Positions 24,913 to 33,368 of a stretch of DNA of 41,173 nucleotides are shown here, one piece after another. A model generated the notes under the pieces. That model made no database searches, was not told where the DNA came from, and was given only the letters and a program-made list of their open reading frames with translations. Every line of letters begins with the position of its first letter. Within the stretch, counting starts at the first letter, position 1. The stretch is from NCBI GenBank assembly GCA_947177635.1, contig CAMWVQ010000021.1, positions 1 to 41,173 on the forward strand, given 5' to 3'. Source of the DNA: an uncultured Porphyromonadaceae bacterium. GTDB taxonomy: Bacteria > Bacteroidota > Bacteroidia > Bacteroidales > Muribaculaceae. A program made the translations under genes and the position numbers.

Positions 24913-25419
24913 ATGGGTGATAAAAAAGCAAAAACCAGGACTCTTTGGGAAATTTGTCAAGAGCATAACATTCTAAAAGAGTTTAGTTCATCAGGATTGG
25001 GGGCATTGAAGAAAGGGGAACGTAAGTGCATAAAAGTGCCTGTCTCGCGTTTGATTGGATGCAGCGTTGCTCTTGATGAGGCAGCCAAAGAAAAGTGTCC
25101 GAATGAGAATCGGTGGGATTATGTGATGGACTATAATGGATTCGCGTTTTTTATAGAAATCCATCCTGCATCTACCTCTGAAATAAATTGCGTTGTGCAA
25201 AAGGTTGATTTCGTGAGGAAATGGTTGTCGGATAAAGAACCCCAAATATTGGACTTGCCACAAAAAGAAGCAGGCGCAAGAAAGTTCTATTGGATTTCAT
25301 CAGGAGGAACGGATTTACGAATAACTCCTGGTTCGCCACAGGCTCGGAAATTGGTTTCTAAGCATATCGTGCCGGTTGGAAAGGTCTGGGATTATGTTAA
25401 GATATTTGGCAAAAATTGA
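24913..25419 (+). CDS. Partner protein of the ATPase, possible PD-(D/E)xK-like nuclease variant
   Basis: 168 residues from ATG 24913, one base after the ATPase stop. The core RWDYVMDYNGFAFFIEIHPA (residues 67-86) places D69/D73 and E82-x-H84 on two adjacent strands, the geometry of PD-(D/E)xK nucleases but with His for the usual Lys. STSEI and a helix with KVDFVRKWL follow. Basic C-terminus. If catalytic, it would be the effector gated by the ATPase. Another possibility is a non-enzymatic adaptor. I do not recognise a named family. Confidence 0.6.
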   Translation: MGDKKAKTRTLWEICQEHNILKEFSSSGLGALKKGERKCIKVPVSRLIGCSVALDEAAKEKCPNENRWDYVMDYNGFAFFIEIHPASTSEINCVVQKVDFVRKWLSDKEPQILDLPQKEAGARKFYWISSGGTDLRITPGSPQARKLVSKHIVPVGKVWDYVKIFGKN

Positions 25420-25545
25420 TTTGTGGATAGCGAGTGTCATTCGACATCAATAAAGTTATATTTGTGATATGACTTGCTCCGGAGTGGTATGCAAAACGTG
25501 CTTAAGTGTGAGTATGGCTATGAATTGACCGTATGGCATAAAACA

Positions 25546-25625
25546 AGAACGGGGCGTCAGTCGCGACGGCCCGTTCTCTGGGATAATGATGTATCTTTTA
25601 TTTACTTTGCTCTAATACTTATGAA
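25546..25625 (-). ncRNA. Candidate short RNA, copy B of the hairpin/tail family
   Basis: The minus strand carries GTATTAGA, AAAGATA, then a long hairpin: AGAACGGGGCGTC (25546-25558) and GACGGCCCGTTCT (25565-25577), 13 bp with one mismatch. TTGTTTTATGCC follows on the minus strand. The layout matches copy A near 13191-13257. A TAACTTTG -7 element at 25704-25711 points toward it. The plus-strand 66-residue frame here has no protein character. Nothing else is seen in 25420-25835. Confidence 0.4.
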
Positions 25626-25837
25626 TTGTAGACTGTGTTTCTTGAGGTATGGTGATTTAAGTGCTATTAACTAACTTGGTGGTAACCCTTTCGGATTATG
25701 TCTGCAAAGTTAATGCGCTGATATTACGTTGCTGTTACAGCGGGTGTACAATTTCGAGACATTTGGATTATTAACCAATATTAACAGAAACCGAGTTATT
25801 TCTAACCTTAATTAGGTGATATTTCGTTTCAGGGTTG

Positions 25838-25868
25838 TTGAGAATCCATTGGAAATTGGTTAATTTTG
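25838..25868 (+). promoter_or_regulatory. Promoter of the OmpA/TPR lipoprotein
   Basis: TTG (25838-25840), 20 bases, TAATTTTG (25861-25868): a strong consensus promoter, with a predicted start about 20 bases before ATG 25895. Confidence 0.8.
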
Positions 25869-25894
25869 CATCAGAAGAATAAAATAACATTAAG

Positions 25895-27592
25895 ATGTCA
25901 ACCTTAAACCGCTTTTCGGGTTTCGCGCTTGTCGCAGGCGCCACCCTGATGATGCTCACCGGTTGCAGCAAGAAGCTCAACCAGTTCCAGGCCGATTATT
26001 TCTCGGTGAATCCCAATCCGCTGGAAGTCACCGGCGACCGTGTCCCCGCGACCGTCACCGCCCGTATCCCGGCGAAGTTCTTCGTGAAAAACGCCCAGGT
26101 CACAGTGACCCCCTACCTCTGTTTCGAGGGGGGCGAGGTAAGCTCCCAGCCTTATTCCTTCCAGGGTGAGAAGGTGCGTGGCAACGCCCCGGTCATCAAT
26201 TATGAGAACGGCGGGACGGTTACCATCCCCGTGATGTACAATTATTCGCCGGAGATGCTCAAGTCTACCCTCCAGCTCGCTTTCAACGTTACGCAGGGCA
26301 ACAAGCAGTATGTGCTTCCCCGTGTGACCGTGGCTGAGGGTGTGGTGGCCACAGCCGCGCTCGCTGATGCCCGCACTGTCAATCCCGCCCTGGCTCCCGA
26401 CAAGTTCCAGCGCGTGATCAATGAGAAATACAACGCCGACATCCACTTCCTGATCAACCAGGCAAACATACGCGACGCCCAGACCAAGTCGGCCGAGATG
26501 ACCGCTCTTAACCAGCAGATTCTCGCCGCCAAGGGTGACTCGACCCGTCAGATTGAGGAAATCAACATCTCCTCATACGCCTCTCCCGAAGGCTCCCTCG
26601 ACTTCAACACCCGCCTGGCAGAGAAGCGTGAGGCTACTACCACCGACTTCATGAAGGGGCGTCTCAAGAAAGACAATGTCACCGAGTTCGGCGAACTTAC
26701 CGCCAATTTCACCCCTGAGGACTGGGAAGGATTCCAGAAACTCGTCGCTGCCAGTGATATTCAGGACAAGGAGCTGATTCTCAGCGTGCTGTCGATGTAC
26801 AAAGATCCTGAGCAGCGTGAGAAGGAAATCCGCAATCTCTCCTCGATATTCGACCAGCTCGCCGACCAGATTCTTCCCCAGCTCCGCAAGAGCCGCATCA
26901 CCGCCTCCATCAACGTAATCGGCAAGAGCGACGAGGAAATCCTGAAATATTTCGAGAATGACCCCTCGAAGCTGTCGGTTGACGAAATCCTCTACGCGGC
27001 CACCCTCTACGACAACAACGCAGACAAGATGAAGGTCTACAACAAAGCCGCCGAGCTTTATCCCAACGACTACCGCGTCTACAACGACCTCGGCCTCACC
27101 CAGTATGTGGCCGGCGACTATGACGGTGCCCGCTCCAACTTCAACCAGGCTGCCCGTCTCAATCCTGCCGCCGCCGAGCCCCAGATGAACCTCGGCCTGA
27201 TTTCGCTTGTCAACAAGGATTACCGCATCGCCAACCAGAAATTCGGTTCGGCTGCCGGCGTCGATGAGCTTGGCGACGCTATGGGAACCTATTACCTGAT
27301 GACCGGCGATGCCCAGTCGGCAGTCAAGGCTTTCGGACAGGCCAAGAGCAACAATGCCGCCCTCGCCCAGATTCTCACCAAGGATTACAGCAAGGCCAAG
27401 TCTACACTCGGGGCTATCAACAACCCTGACGCGATGACCTACTACCTCACCGCCGTTCTCGGTGCGCGCACCAACAATGACAAGATGGTCAGCTCAAACC
27501 TCCGTCAGGCTGTGAAACTCGACCGCACTCTCGCCACCCGCGCGATGAACGACCTTGAGTTCAAGAACTTCAACCTCTCGACTATTCTTTAA
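25895..27592 (+). CDS. TPR lipoprotein with OmpA-like segment
   Basis: 565 residues. Lipobox LTGC near residues 21-24. The N-terminal half is beta-rich. The centre has EINISSYASPEGSLDFNTRLAEKRE, an OmpA-like peptidoglycan-binding pattern. The C-terminal third holds TPR pairs (YRVYNDLGLTQYVAGDYDGA, AAAEPQMNLGLISLVNKDYR). Probably an abundant periplasm-facing envelope protein, given its consensus promoter and highly GC-ending codons. It resumes the backbone composition after the AT-rich island and is followed by a strong terminator. Confidence 0.75.
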   Translation: MSTLNRFSGFALVAGATLMMLTGCSKKLNQFQADYFSVNPNPLEVTGDRVPATVTARIPAKFFVKNAQVTVTPYLCFEGGEVSSQPYSFQGEKVRGNAPVINYENGGTVTIPVMYNYSPEMLKSTLQLAFNVTQGNKQYVLPRVTVAEGVVATAALADARTVNPALAPDKFQRVINEKYNADIHFLINQANIRDAQTKSAEMTALNQQILAAKGDSTRQIEEINISSYASPEGSLDFNTRLAEKREATTTDFMKGRLKKDNVTEFGELTANFTPEDWEGFQKLVAASDIQDKELILSVLSMYKDPEQREKEIRNLSSIFDQLADQILPQLRKSRITASINVIGKSDEEILKYFENDPSKLSVDEILYAATLYDNNADKMKVYNKAAELYPNDYRVYNDLGLTQYVAGDYDGARSNFNQAARLNPAAAEPQMNLGLISLVNKDYRIANQKFGSAAGVDELGDAMGTYYLMTGDAQSAVKAFGQAKSNNAALAQILTKDYSKAKSTLGAINNPDAMTYYLTAVLGARTNNDKMVSSNLRQAVKLDRTLATRAMNDLEFKNFNLSTIL

Positions 27593-27607
27593 TCAGAACT
27601 GAATAAT

Positions 27608-27648
27608 GATTGGGACGCGGCCTGTATGACACAAGGCGCGTCCCAATC
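27608..27648 (+). terminator. Terminator of the OmpA/TPR lipoprotein
   Basis: GATTGGGACGCG (27608-27619) pairs perfectly with CGCGTCCCAATC (27637-27648), followed by TGTTTTAT. The downstream nuclease gene starts 12 bases later at 27661. Confidence 0.75.
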
Positions 27649-27660
27649 TGTTTTATCGAT

Positions 27661-28641
27661 ATGGCTCAACGAACACCATCATCAGGCTCCTCCTTTCGCC
27701 AGTCTTCATCGGCGCGGCGCCCCGCATCTGCTCCCCGCCGTCCGGCGGCTAAGCGAGCAACGCGCCAGGCGTCAGCGTCGGTTTCTTCCGTCCGCGGAAA
27801 AAGTGGCTCCAAGTCACCAATGTCGGGCGGAGTGCGCAACCTCGGCATAATCCTGATACTCGCCGTGGCGGCAGTCATCGCTTATCTTGTGGCCACGGCC
27901 CGAAACTTGGGTGACACTCCGGGCGGGAAGGTCGCCACCACCGCCGAAAAGCTTCAGGAGGTGAGGAATCCGGCTGGCCTGCGGGAGGAAATCGTGCGCT
28001 ACACCGGCATGACCGTGTCTTTCAACAGCGACACCCATCAGCCCAACTGGGTGGCCTGGGAACTGCTCGACAGTGAGGTCACGGGTGAGTCGGGGCGCGA
28101 ACCCGGTTTCCTTGTAGACCCCGAGGTTGATGGCTGCGCGTTGCCCGATGACTACCGGCTGACCGGTTTCGACCGGGGGCATATGGCTCCGGCGGGGGAT
28201 ATGAAATGGCATCCTCAGGCGATGCGCGAGTCTTTCTACATGACCAACATCTGTCCGCAGGCGGGAGACTTGAACAGGGGAGCATGGAAGAAACTTGAGG
28301 AGAAATGCCGCCAGAGGGCAAAGGCAGACAGCGCGCTGATTATCATATGCGGCCCTATGTTTGACAAGTCAGGCCCCTCCGCAAGAATCGGAGCAACGGG
28401 AGTGGCAGTGCCGCAGAGCTTCTTCAAGGTGATTCTCGCCCCATTTGTCGAGCATCCGTGGGCCATCGGCTTCATAATGCCCAACGGGTATGTGGCCGGC
28501 GGCATGCAGAAAGCGGCTGTCTCGGTCGACAAGGTGGAGGAGCTTACCGGTTATGATTTCTTCTCGGCGCTACCCGACTCAATCGAGGCAGACATAGAGT
28601 CGCGCTGCGATTTCAACGCCTTCTCGCATGTGCCCCGCTGA
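27661..28641 (+). CDS. DNA/RNA non-specific endonuclease (NucA/EndA family), membrane-anchored
   Basis: 326 residues from ATG 27661 (MAQRTPSSG). A Ser/Arg/Pro-rich cytoplasmic tail of about 55 residues precedes a membrane helix (about 59-79), then the extracytoplasmic nuclease domain. The beta-beta-alpha metal signature DRGHMAPAGDM carries the general-base His. FYMTNICPQAGDLNRGAW supplies the metal-binding Asn. It would cut single- and double-stranded nucleic acid in the periplasm, for scavenging or uptake. A frame starting at 27610 runs through the terminator and is rejected. Confidence 0.92.
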   Translation: MAQRTPSSGSSFRQSSSARRPASAPRRPAAKRATRQASASVSSVRGKSGSKSPMSGGVRNLGIILILAVAAVIAYLVATARNLGDTPGGKVATTAEKLQEVRNPAGLREEIVRYTGMTVSFNSDTHQPNWVAWELLDSEVTGESGREPGFLVDPEVDGCALPDDYRLTGFDRGHMAPAGDMKWHPQAMRESFYMTNICPQAGDLNRGAWKKLEEKCRQRAKADSALIIICGPMFDKSGPSARIGATGVAVPQSFFKVILAPFVEHPWAIGFIMPNGYVAGGMQKAAVSVDKVEELTGYDFFSALPDSIEADIESRCDFNAFSHVPR

Positions 28642-28730
28642 GGCCTGATTTTGCAGACCTGGTGAAAACATTGTTGCCGCCGTGACGGTTATATAGGAAC
28701 AAACATAACTGTTTCAAACCTGTAAAAACT

Positions 28731-29318
28731 ATGGCAACAAAAAAATCCATCAAGGGAACCCAGACTGAAAAGAATCTGGTTACGGCTTATGCCGCCGAAT
28801 CGATGGCTTACTCACGCTACACTTACTATGCAAAACAGGCCGACAAGGAGAAGTATTTCCCCATCGGCGAGATTTTCCGTGAGACGGCCGACAATGAGCT
28901 TCATCACGGCAAGGTGTTCTTCAAATACCTCGAAGGGGGAAATGTGGAGGTGGCCCTGGGCATCGACGCCGGAATCGTCGGCGACACCGCATCCAACCTT
29001 GAGACCGCGATGAAGGAGGAGGAGAACGAAGGTGTGAAGCTTTACACCAAGGCCGCCGAGGTGGCCGACAAGGAGGGCTTCCCCGAAATAGCATCCCATT
29101 TCCGCGCTATCGCCGAGGTCGAGGAGCACCACAGGAAACGTTTCGCCCGCTACCTGAAGCAGGTCAAGGATGGTACCGTCTGGAAGCGCGACCACTCCAT
29201 CGAGTGGAAGTGTCTTGTCTGCGGTTACATCACCGAAGGCAAGGAACCACCGGAGGAATGTCCCGGCTGCGACCATCCCCGCGAACATTACATGGCGATG
29301 GATGAGGCCGACGAATAA
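28731..29318 (+). CDS. Rubrerythrin
   Basis: 195 residues. A four-helix diiron domain (ESMAYSRYTYYAKQAD, ETADNELHHGKVFF, EVEEHHRKRFARYL) is followed by a C-terminal rubredoxin-like iron centre (KCLVCGY ... CPGCDH). Reduces hydrogen peroxide with electrons from a rubredoxin, protecting this anaerobe from oxygen. Normal length and all ligands visible. The 28642-28730 leader contains a weak TTATATAG -7 element; no strong regulatory element is seen. Confidence 0.95.
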   Translation: MATKKSIKGTQTEKNLVTAYAAESMAYSRYTYYAKQADKEKYFPIGEIFRETADNELHHGKVFFKYLEGGNVEVALGIDAGIVGDTASNLETAMKEEENEGVKLYTKAAEVADKEGFPEIASHFRAIAEVEEHHRKRFARYLKQVKDGTVWKRDHSIEWKCLVCGYITEGKEPPEECPGCDHPREHYMAMDEADE

Positions 29319-29347
29319 GCTCAACGGCAGCAAGCCCGATTGGGCGA

Positions 29348-29393
29348 AAACAACAACAGGGGACGCGCCCAAGCGCGTCCCCTGTTGTTGTTT
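29348..29393. terminator. 20-bp bidirectional terminator between rubrerythrin and der
   Basis: A perfect 20-bp stem (29348-29367 with 29374-29393) with a 6-base loop. A-rich on the left and U-rich on the right in each sense, so it ends both convergent transcripts. Confidence 0.9.
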
Positions 29394-29429
29394 CGTGGAG
29401 GGATGGCAGGTTGACCATTCTTGACGCGG

Positions 29430-30746
29430 TTACTTCTCGCGCATGAAGATGGCCACCGGGGTGCCGTTGAAGTCCCATGTGTCGCGGAGCTTGTTCTCGA
29501 GGAACCGGCGGTATGGCTCTTTGACCCACTGCGGGAGGTTGCAGAAGAATATGAATGTAGGTATCTGCGCCCCCTTGAGCTGGGTGACATATTTGATTTT
29601 GATGTATTTGCCCTTGTTGGCGGGTGGGGGATACGCGCCGATGGCTTCAAGCATCACCTTGTTGAGCTGAGAGGTCGGAATCTCGCGGCGGCGGTTCTTG
29701 TAGACCTCCACGGCGGTCTCCAGCACCTTGAAGATGCGTTGCTTGGTCAGGGCAGAGCAGAAGATGATGGGGAAGTCGGTGAAGGGGGCGAAACGGTTGC
29801 GGATGGCCTGCTCGAAATGCTTCTGGGCCTTTTCAGAGCGGTCTTCGGCGATGTCCCACTTGTTGACACACACCACCAGCCCCTTCTTGTTGCGCTGTAT
29901 CAGCGAGAAGATGTTGGCGTCCTGGGCCTCGATGCCTCGGGTGGCGTCAATCATCAGGATGCAGACGTCGGATGCCTCGATGGCGCGTATGGAGCGGATT
30001 ACCGAGTAATACTCGATGTCTTCGTTTACCTTCTGTTTCTTGCGGATGCCGGCGGTGTCGACAAGGTAGAAGTCGAAACCGTATTTGTTGTATCGCGTAT
30101 AGATGCTGTCGCGGGTTGTTCCGGCGATGTCGGTCACGATGTGGCGGTCTTCCCCGATGAAAGCGTTGATGAGAGACGACTTTCCGGCGTTGGGACGCCC
30201 GACGATGGCGAATTTGGGTATCTCGTCGAGGTTCTCCTGGTCGTCGGTCGGCTCGGGGAGCTTCTTGACGATTTCGTCGAGGAGGTCGCCGGTGCCGTAG
30301 CCGCTGACAGCCGAAACGGGGTAGGGGTCTCCCAGGCCGAGGCTGTAGAATTCGGGGACATTGTAAAGCCAGTCGTTGGAGTCGACCTTGTTGGCGACAA
30401 GAATCACAGGCTTCTTCGACTTTCGCAGGATTTCGGCCACATGGTCGTCAAGGTCGGTGACGCCGTTCATGGCGTCAACCACAAACAGCACCTCGTCGGC
30501 CTGCTCGATGGCGACGGCCACCTGTTTGTTGATTTCCTCCTCGAAGATGTCTTCAGAATTGACGACCCAACCGCCGGTGTCGACGATGGAGAACTCGCGG
30601 CCACACCAGTCGACCTTTCCGTACTGGCGGTCACGTGTGGTGCCGGCGGTGCCGTCGACTATGGCCTGCCTTGATTCGGTGAGGCGGTTGAAGAGTGTGG
30701 ATTTACCGACGTTCGGACGCCCGACGATGGCTACAAGCTGACTCAT
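29430..30746 (-). CDS. der: Ribosome-assembly GTPase Der (EngA)
   Basis: 438 residues with two G domains: [12 protein letters not shown] (8-19), its DTGGW and NKVD motifs, then [12 protein letters not shown] with DTAG and NKWD. A C-terminal KH-like domain follows, with [14 protein letters not shown]. Der is essential for 50S subunit maturation. Length is usual. It has its own promoter after era rather than simple read-through. Confidence 0.96.
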   Translation of the reverse strand: MSQLVAIVGRPNVGKSTLFNRLTESRQAIVDGTAGTTRDRQYGKVDWCGREFSIVDTGGWVVNSEDIFEEEINKQVAVAIEQADEVLFVVDAMNGVTDLDDHVAEILRKSKKPVILVANKVDSNDWLYNVPEFYSLGLGDPYPVSAVSGYGTGDLLDEIVKKLPEPTDDQENLDEIPKFAIVGRPNAGKSSLINAFIGEDRHIVTDIAGTTRDSIYTRYNKYGFDFYLVDTAGIRKKQKVNEDIEYYSVIRSIRAIEASDVCILMIDATRGIEAQDANIFSLIQRNKKGLVVCVNKWDIAEDRSEKAQKHFEQAIRNRFAPFTDFPIIFCSALTKQRIFKVLETAVEVYKNRRREIPTSQLNKVMLEAIGAYPPPANKGKYIKIKYVTQLKGAQIPTFIFFCNLPQWVKEPYRRFLENKLRDTWDFNGTPVAIFMREK

Positions 30747-30771
30747 ATATCTTTATAAATAGTTGTTTTTG

Positions 30772-30779
30772 CAAAGTTA
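30772..30779 (-). promoter_or_regulatory. -7 element of der
   Basis: The minus strand reads TAACTTTG, within the 75-base era-der gap. The -33 box is weak, so der probably has both its own start and read-through from era. Confidence 0.5.
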
Positions 30780-30821
30780 CGAAATTTTGTCGAGAGTTTT
30801 GGAATCGTGCAGGCCGACGGC

Positions 30822-31814
30822 TCACTCGATGTAGCCGAAAGCCTTGAGCTTGTTCTCGCGGTTGCGCCAGTTGGGCTCCACCTTGACGAAAAGCTCGAGG
30901 AAGACACGCTTTCCGAAGAATGTCTCGATATCCTTGCGGGCTTCTGTGCCGACGCGTTTGAGCATCGAGCCACCCTTGCCGATGAGGATACCTTTCTGTG
31001 AGTCGCGCTCGACATAAATGGCGGCCATGATGTGGATTGCGTTCTCCTTCTCCTCGAATTTCTCGACTATCACCTCCACCGAGTAGGGGATTTCCTTGTC
31101 ATAGTTGAGCAGGATTTTCTCGCGGATGATTTCGGTCACGAAGAAGCGGGCCGGTTTGTCGGTGAGGGCATCCTTGCCGAAATATGGGGGTGAGAGGGGG
31201 AGCAGCTCGACGATGCGGTTCATCAGGTTTGCGGTGTTGAAATTCTCCTTCGCCGATATGGGGAAAATCTCGGCATTGGGGAGGGTTTCTTTCCAACGGC
31301 TGATGATGGCGTCGAGGTCGCCGTTGCCTTTTAACAGGTCTATCTTGTTGATTACCAGCAGTACGGGCATTTTCTGCTTGGCTACCTTCGCGAGGTAGTC
31401 GGCGTTCTTGTCGGGGGTCTCCACAACGTCGGTGACGTAGAGCAGCACGTCGGCGTCGGTGAGCGCTCCCTCGGCGAAGTTGAGCATGCTCTCCTGGAGC
31501 TTGTAGTTGGGTTTGAGTACCCCCGGGGTGTCAGAGAAGACTATCTGGTAGTCAGGGGTGTTGACGATGCCCATGATGCGGTGGCGGGTAGTCTGCGCCT
31601 TCGAGGTTATGATGCTGACGCGCTCACCAACGAGGTCGTTCATCAGTGTCGATTTGCCGACATTGGGGTTCCCGACGATGTTGACGAATCCTGCCTTGTG
31701 GCCCGGTCTGACCTCTCGGTCTTCCTTTAGAAATGTCTTGGCGGCCTCTTCGGGGTTTTCGGTCACGAACGGCTCAAGGGCGTCGTTATGGTGGTTGGAT
31801 AAGATTTCTGACAT
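30822..31814 (-). CDS. era: GTPase Era
   Basis: 330 residues from ATG 31814 (MSEILSNHHND). The G domain contains [16 protein letters not shown], and NKID. The KH domain is at the C-terminus, with GILIGKGGSMLKRVGTEARKDIE. Era binds the 3' end of 16S rRNA during 30S assembly. An upstream ATG at 31838 would overlap the promoter and is rejected. N-terminus is about 40 residues longer than E. coli Era, as is common in Bacteroidales. Confidence 0.95.
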   Translation of the reverse strand: MSEILSNHHNDALEPFVTENPEEAAKTFLKEDREVRPGHKAGFVNIVGNPNVGKSTLMNDLVGERVSIITSKAQTTRHRIMGIVNTPDYQIVFSDTPGVLKPNYKLQESMLNFAEGALTDADVLLYVTDVVETPDKNADYLAKVAKQKMPVLLVINKIDLLKGNGDLDAIISRWKETLPNAEIFPISAKENFNTANLMNRIVELLPLSPPYFGKDALTDKPARFFVTEIIREKILLNYDKEIPYSVEVIVEKFEEKENAIHIMAAIYVERDSQKGILIGKGGSMLKRVGTEARKDIETFFGKRVFLELFVKVEPNWRNRENKLKAFGYIE

Positions 31815-31835
31815 ATGGATTCTGTTTAGGTGTTC

Positions 31836-31843
31836 CAAATTTA
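31836..31843 (-). promoter_or_regulatory. -7 element of era
   Basis: TAAATTTG on the minus strand, positioned just downstream of the fabH terminator stem, whose U-tract (TTTTTGTTT) overlaps the spacer. Termination and initiation are packed into about 40 bases. Confidence 0.45.
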
Positions 31844-31847
31844 AACA

Positions 31848-31875
31848 AAAATAGCACCTTAAAAGATGCTATTTT
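31848..31875 (-). terminator. Terminator of the yceD-rpmF-fabH operon
   Basis: AAAATAGCA (31848-31856) pairs with TGCTATTTT (31867-31875). The minus strand continues TTGTTTAAATTTGG, U-rich. It ends fabH and precedes the era start. Confidence 0.75.
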
Positions 31876-31919
31876 CGTGAAAATTTTCCTTTCTTGGAGA
31901 GATTCTGCGGTTTATGGAA

Positions 31920-32900
31920 TCAGATGCCCCAGACGAGATACATCGAACCCCATGTGAAACCTGCGCCGAAAGCTGTGAGGATGATTTTGTCACCCTTCTT
32001 GAGCTGCCCCTTGAATTCGTCGAGACAGAGGGGAATGGAGGCGGCGGAGGTGTTGCCGTAGTGCTGGATGTTGACCAGGACCTTTTCCGAGGGGATGTTG
32101 GCGCGTGAGCCGACAGCCTCGATGATACGCATGTTGGCCTGGTGGGGCACAAGGTAGTCGATGGTCTCGGCGGTGAGGCCGTTGCGGTTCATGACGTCGA
32201 TGGTGGCGGTGTACATGTCGGTCACCGCGTTCTTGTAGACGTTGCGGCCGTCCTGGAAGAGGAAGTGGCGGCCGGCGTCGAGAGTCTCCTGGGTGGTGGG
32301 CTCGGCGGAGCCGCCGCCCCACATTACGAGGTGCTCCAGTCCGTTTCCGTCAACGTGGAAGACGGCGTCGATAACGCCTACATTCTCTTCTGTCGGCTCG
32401 ACGAGCACGCAGGCGGCTCCGTCGCCGAAGAGGGGGCATGTGGCGCGGTCCTTGTAGTTGACCATCGAAGACATCTTCTCGGTAGCGACCACGATTACTT
32501 TCTTGCGCAGACCGCTCTTGACGTAGGCGGCGGCGTCCTCAAGGGCCACGATGAACCCGGCGCAGGCTGCCTGGATGTCATATCCGTAGGCGTTTTTCAG
32601 CCCTGTGCCTTTGCAGATGATGGAAGCGGTTGAGGGGAAGCGGTAGTCGGGGTTGGATGTGGCGCAGATGAGGAGTTCCACATCCTCGGGGTTGGTGCCG
32701 GTGTCGGCGAGGAGTTTTTCGACAGCCTTTATGCCGAGGAAGGATGAGCCTTCGGGAGTCTTGAGGATACGGCGTTCCTTGATTCCCACGCGGGTGGTGA
32801 TCCACTCGTCGTTGGTGTCGACCATTTCCGACAGCATCTCGTTGTCGAGGATGTCATCGGGGACGTATGAGGCTATCCCGGTTATAGTCGCGTTGAGCAT
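31920..32900 (-). CDS. fabH: Beta-ketoacyl-ACP synthase III
   Basis: 326 residues. Nucleophile Cys113 in QAACAGF, His in VPHQANMRI and Asn in HYGNTSAASIP complete the Cys-His-Asn triad. It condenses acetyl- or branched acyl-CoA with malonyl-ACP to start fatty-acid synthesis. Gene order yceD-rpmF-fabH supports the call; plsX, often between rpmF and fabH, is absent here. Confidence 0.97.
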   Translation of the reverse strand: MLNATITGIASYVPDDILDNEMLSEMVDTNDEWITTRVGIKERRILKTPEGSSFLGIKAVEKLLADTGTNPEDVELLICATSNPDYRFPSTASIICKGTGLKNAYGYDIQAACAGFIVALEDAAAYVKSGLRKKVIVVATEKMSSMVNYKDRATCPLFGDGAACVLVEPTEENVGVIDAVFHVDGNGLEHLVMWGGGSAEPTTQETLDAGRHFLFQDGRNVYKNAVTDMYTATIDVMNRNGLTAETIDYLVPHQANMRIIEAVGSRANIPSEKVLVNIQHYGNTSAASIPLCLDEFKGQLKKGDKIILTAFGAGFTWGSMYLVWGI

Positions 32901-32962
32901 AGTCAGGGGGGTGGTTGGTCAGTCAGGTCAGACTGAAGGTAGAAAGGTGGTATATATAAGTG

Positions 32963-32998
32963 TTGAAAGGCTGCCTTTTCAGGAGGCAGCCCTTTCAA
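32963..32998. terminator. Stem-loop in the rpmF-fabH gap
   Basis: TTGAAAGGCTGCC (32963-32975) pairs with GGCAGCCCTTTCAA (32985-32998), with one bulged base. No U-tract on the minus strand, so it is more likely a stability or attenuation hairpin between L32 and FabH than a full terminator. Confidence 0.5.
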
Positions 32999-33047
32999 AA
33001 AGAGCCGTTACCGGATTCGGAGGGTGACAGTCACCTCTCTTCTTGGT

Positions 33048-33233
33048 TTAGACAACGGCGTCCTTTTCGATGGCGATCTTACCACGGTAGTAGCCACATT
33101 CGGGGCATACGCAGTGGTAAACGTGCCAGGCGCCACAGTTGGGGCAGATGGCCAGGGTAGGCATAGCGGCCTTGTCGTGGGTGCGGCGCTTTGCGGTGCG
33201 GGTCTTCGATTGACGTCTTTTAGGATGTGCCAT
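33048..33233 (-). CDS. rpmF: 50S ribosomal protein L32
   Basis: 61 residues. Basic N-terminus AHPKRRQSKTRTAKRRTHDK, then CPNCGAW and CPECGYYRG, the two zinc-binding CxxC pairs of the zinc-type L32. Normal length. Between yceD and fabH, its usual place. Confidence 0.97.
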   Translation of the reverse strand: MAHPKRRQSKTRTAKRRTHDKAAMPTLAICPNCGAWHVYHCVCPECGYYRGKIAIEKDAVV

Positions 33234-33368
33234 TTTCTTTTTATCGTTTTGTTTTTCTTGTCAGTGATATGTGACTCTTGGCGCGGTTCCGGAATCAGCC
33301 TTTTGAGGGCGGGAGAAGGCCGGATGGCGGGCCTTGCGTCGTTTTGTCCGCGGACAGGGGAGAATGGC

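Noticed and set aside
25474-25674. 66-codon frame in the 25.4-25.9 kb gap
   Set aside because: Contains the copy B hairpin; low-quality composition and no motif.
29421-30674. 417-codon plus-strand frame opposite der
   Set aside because: Val/Asp-rich shadow of the Der gene; no protein motif.
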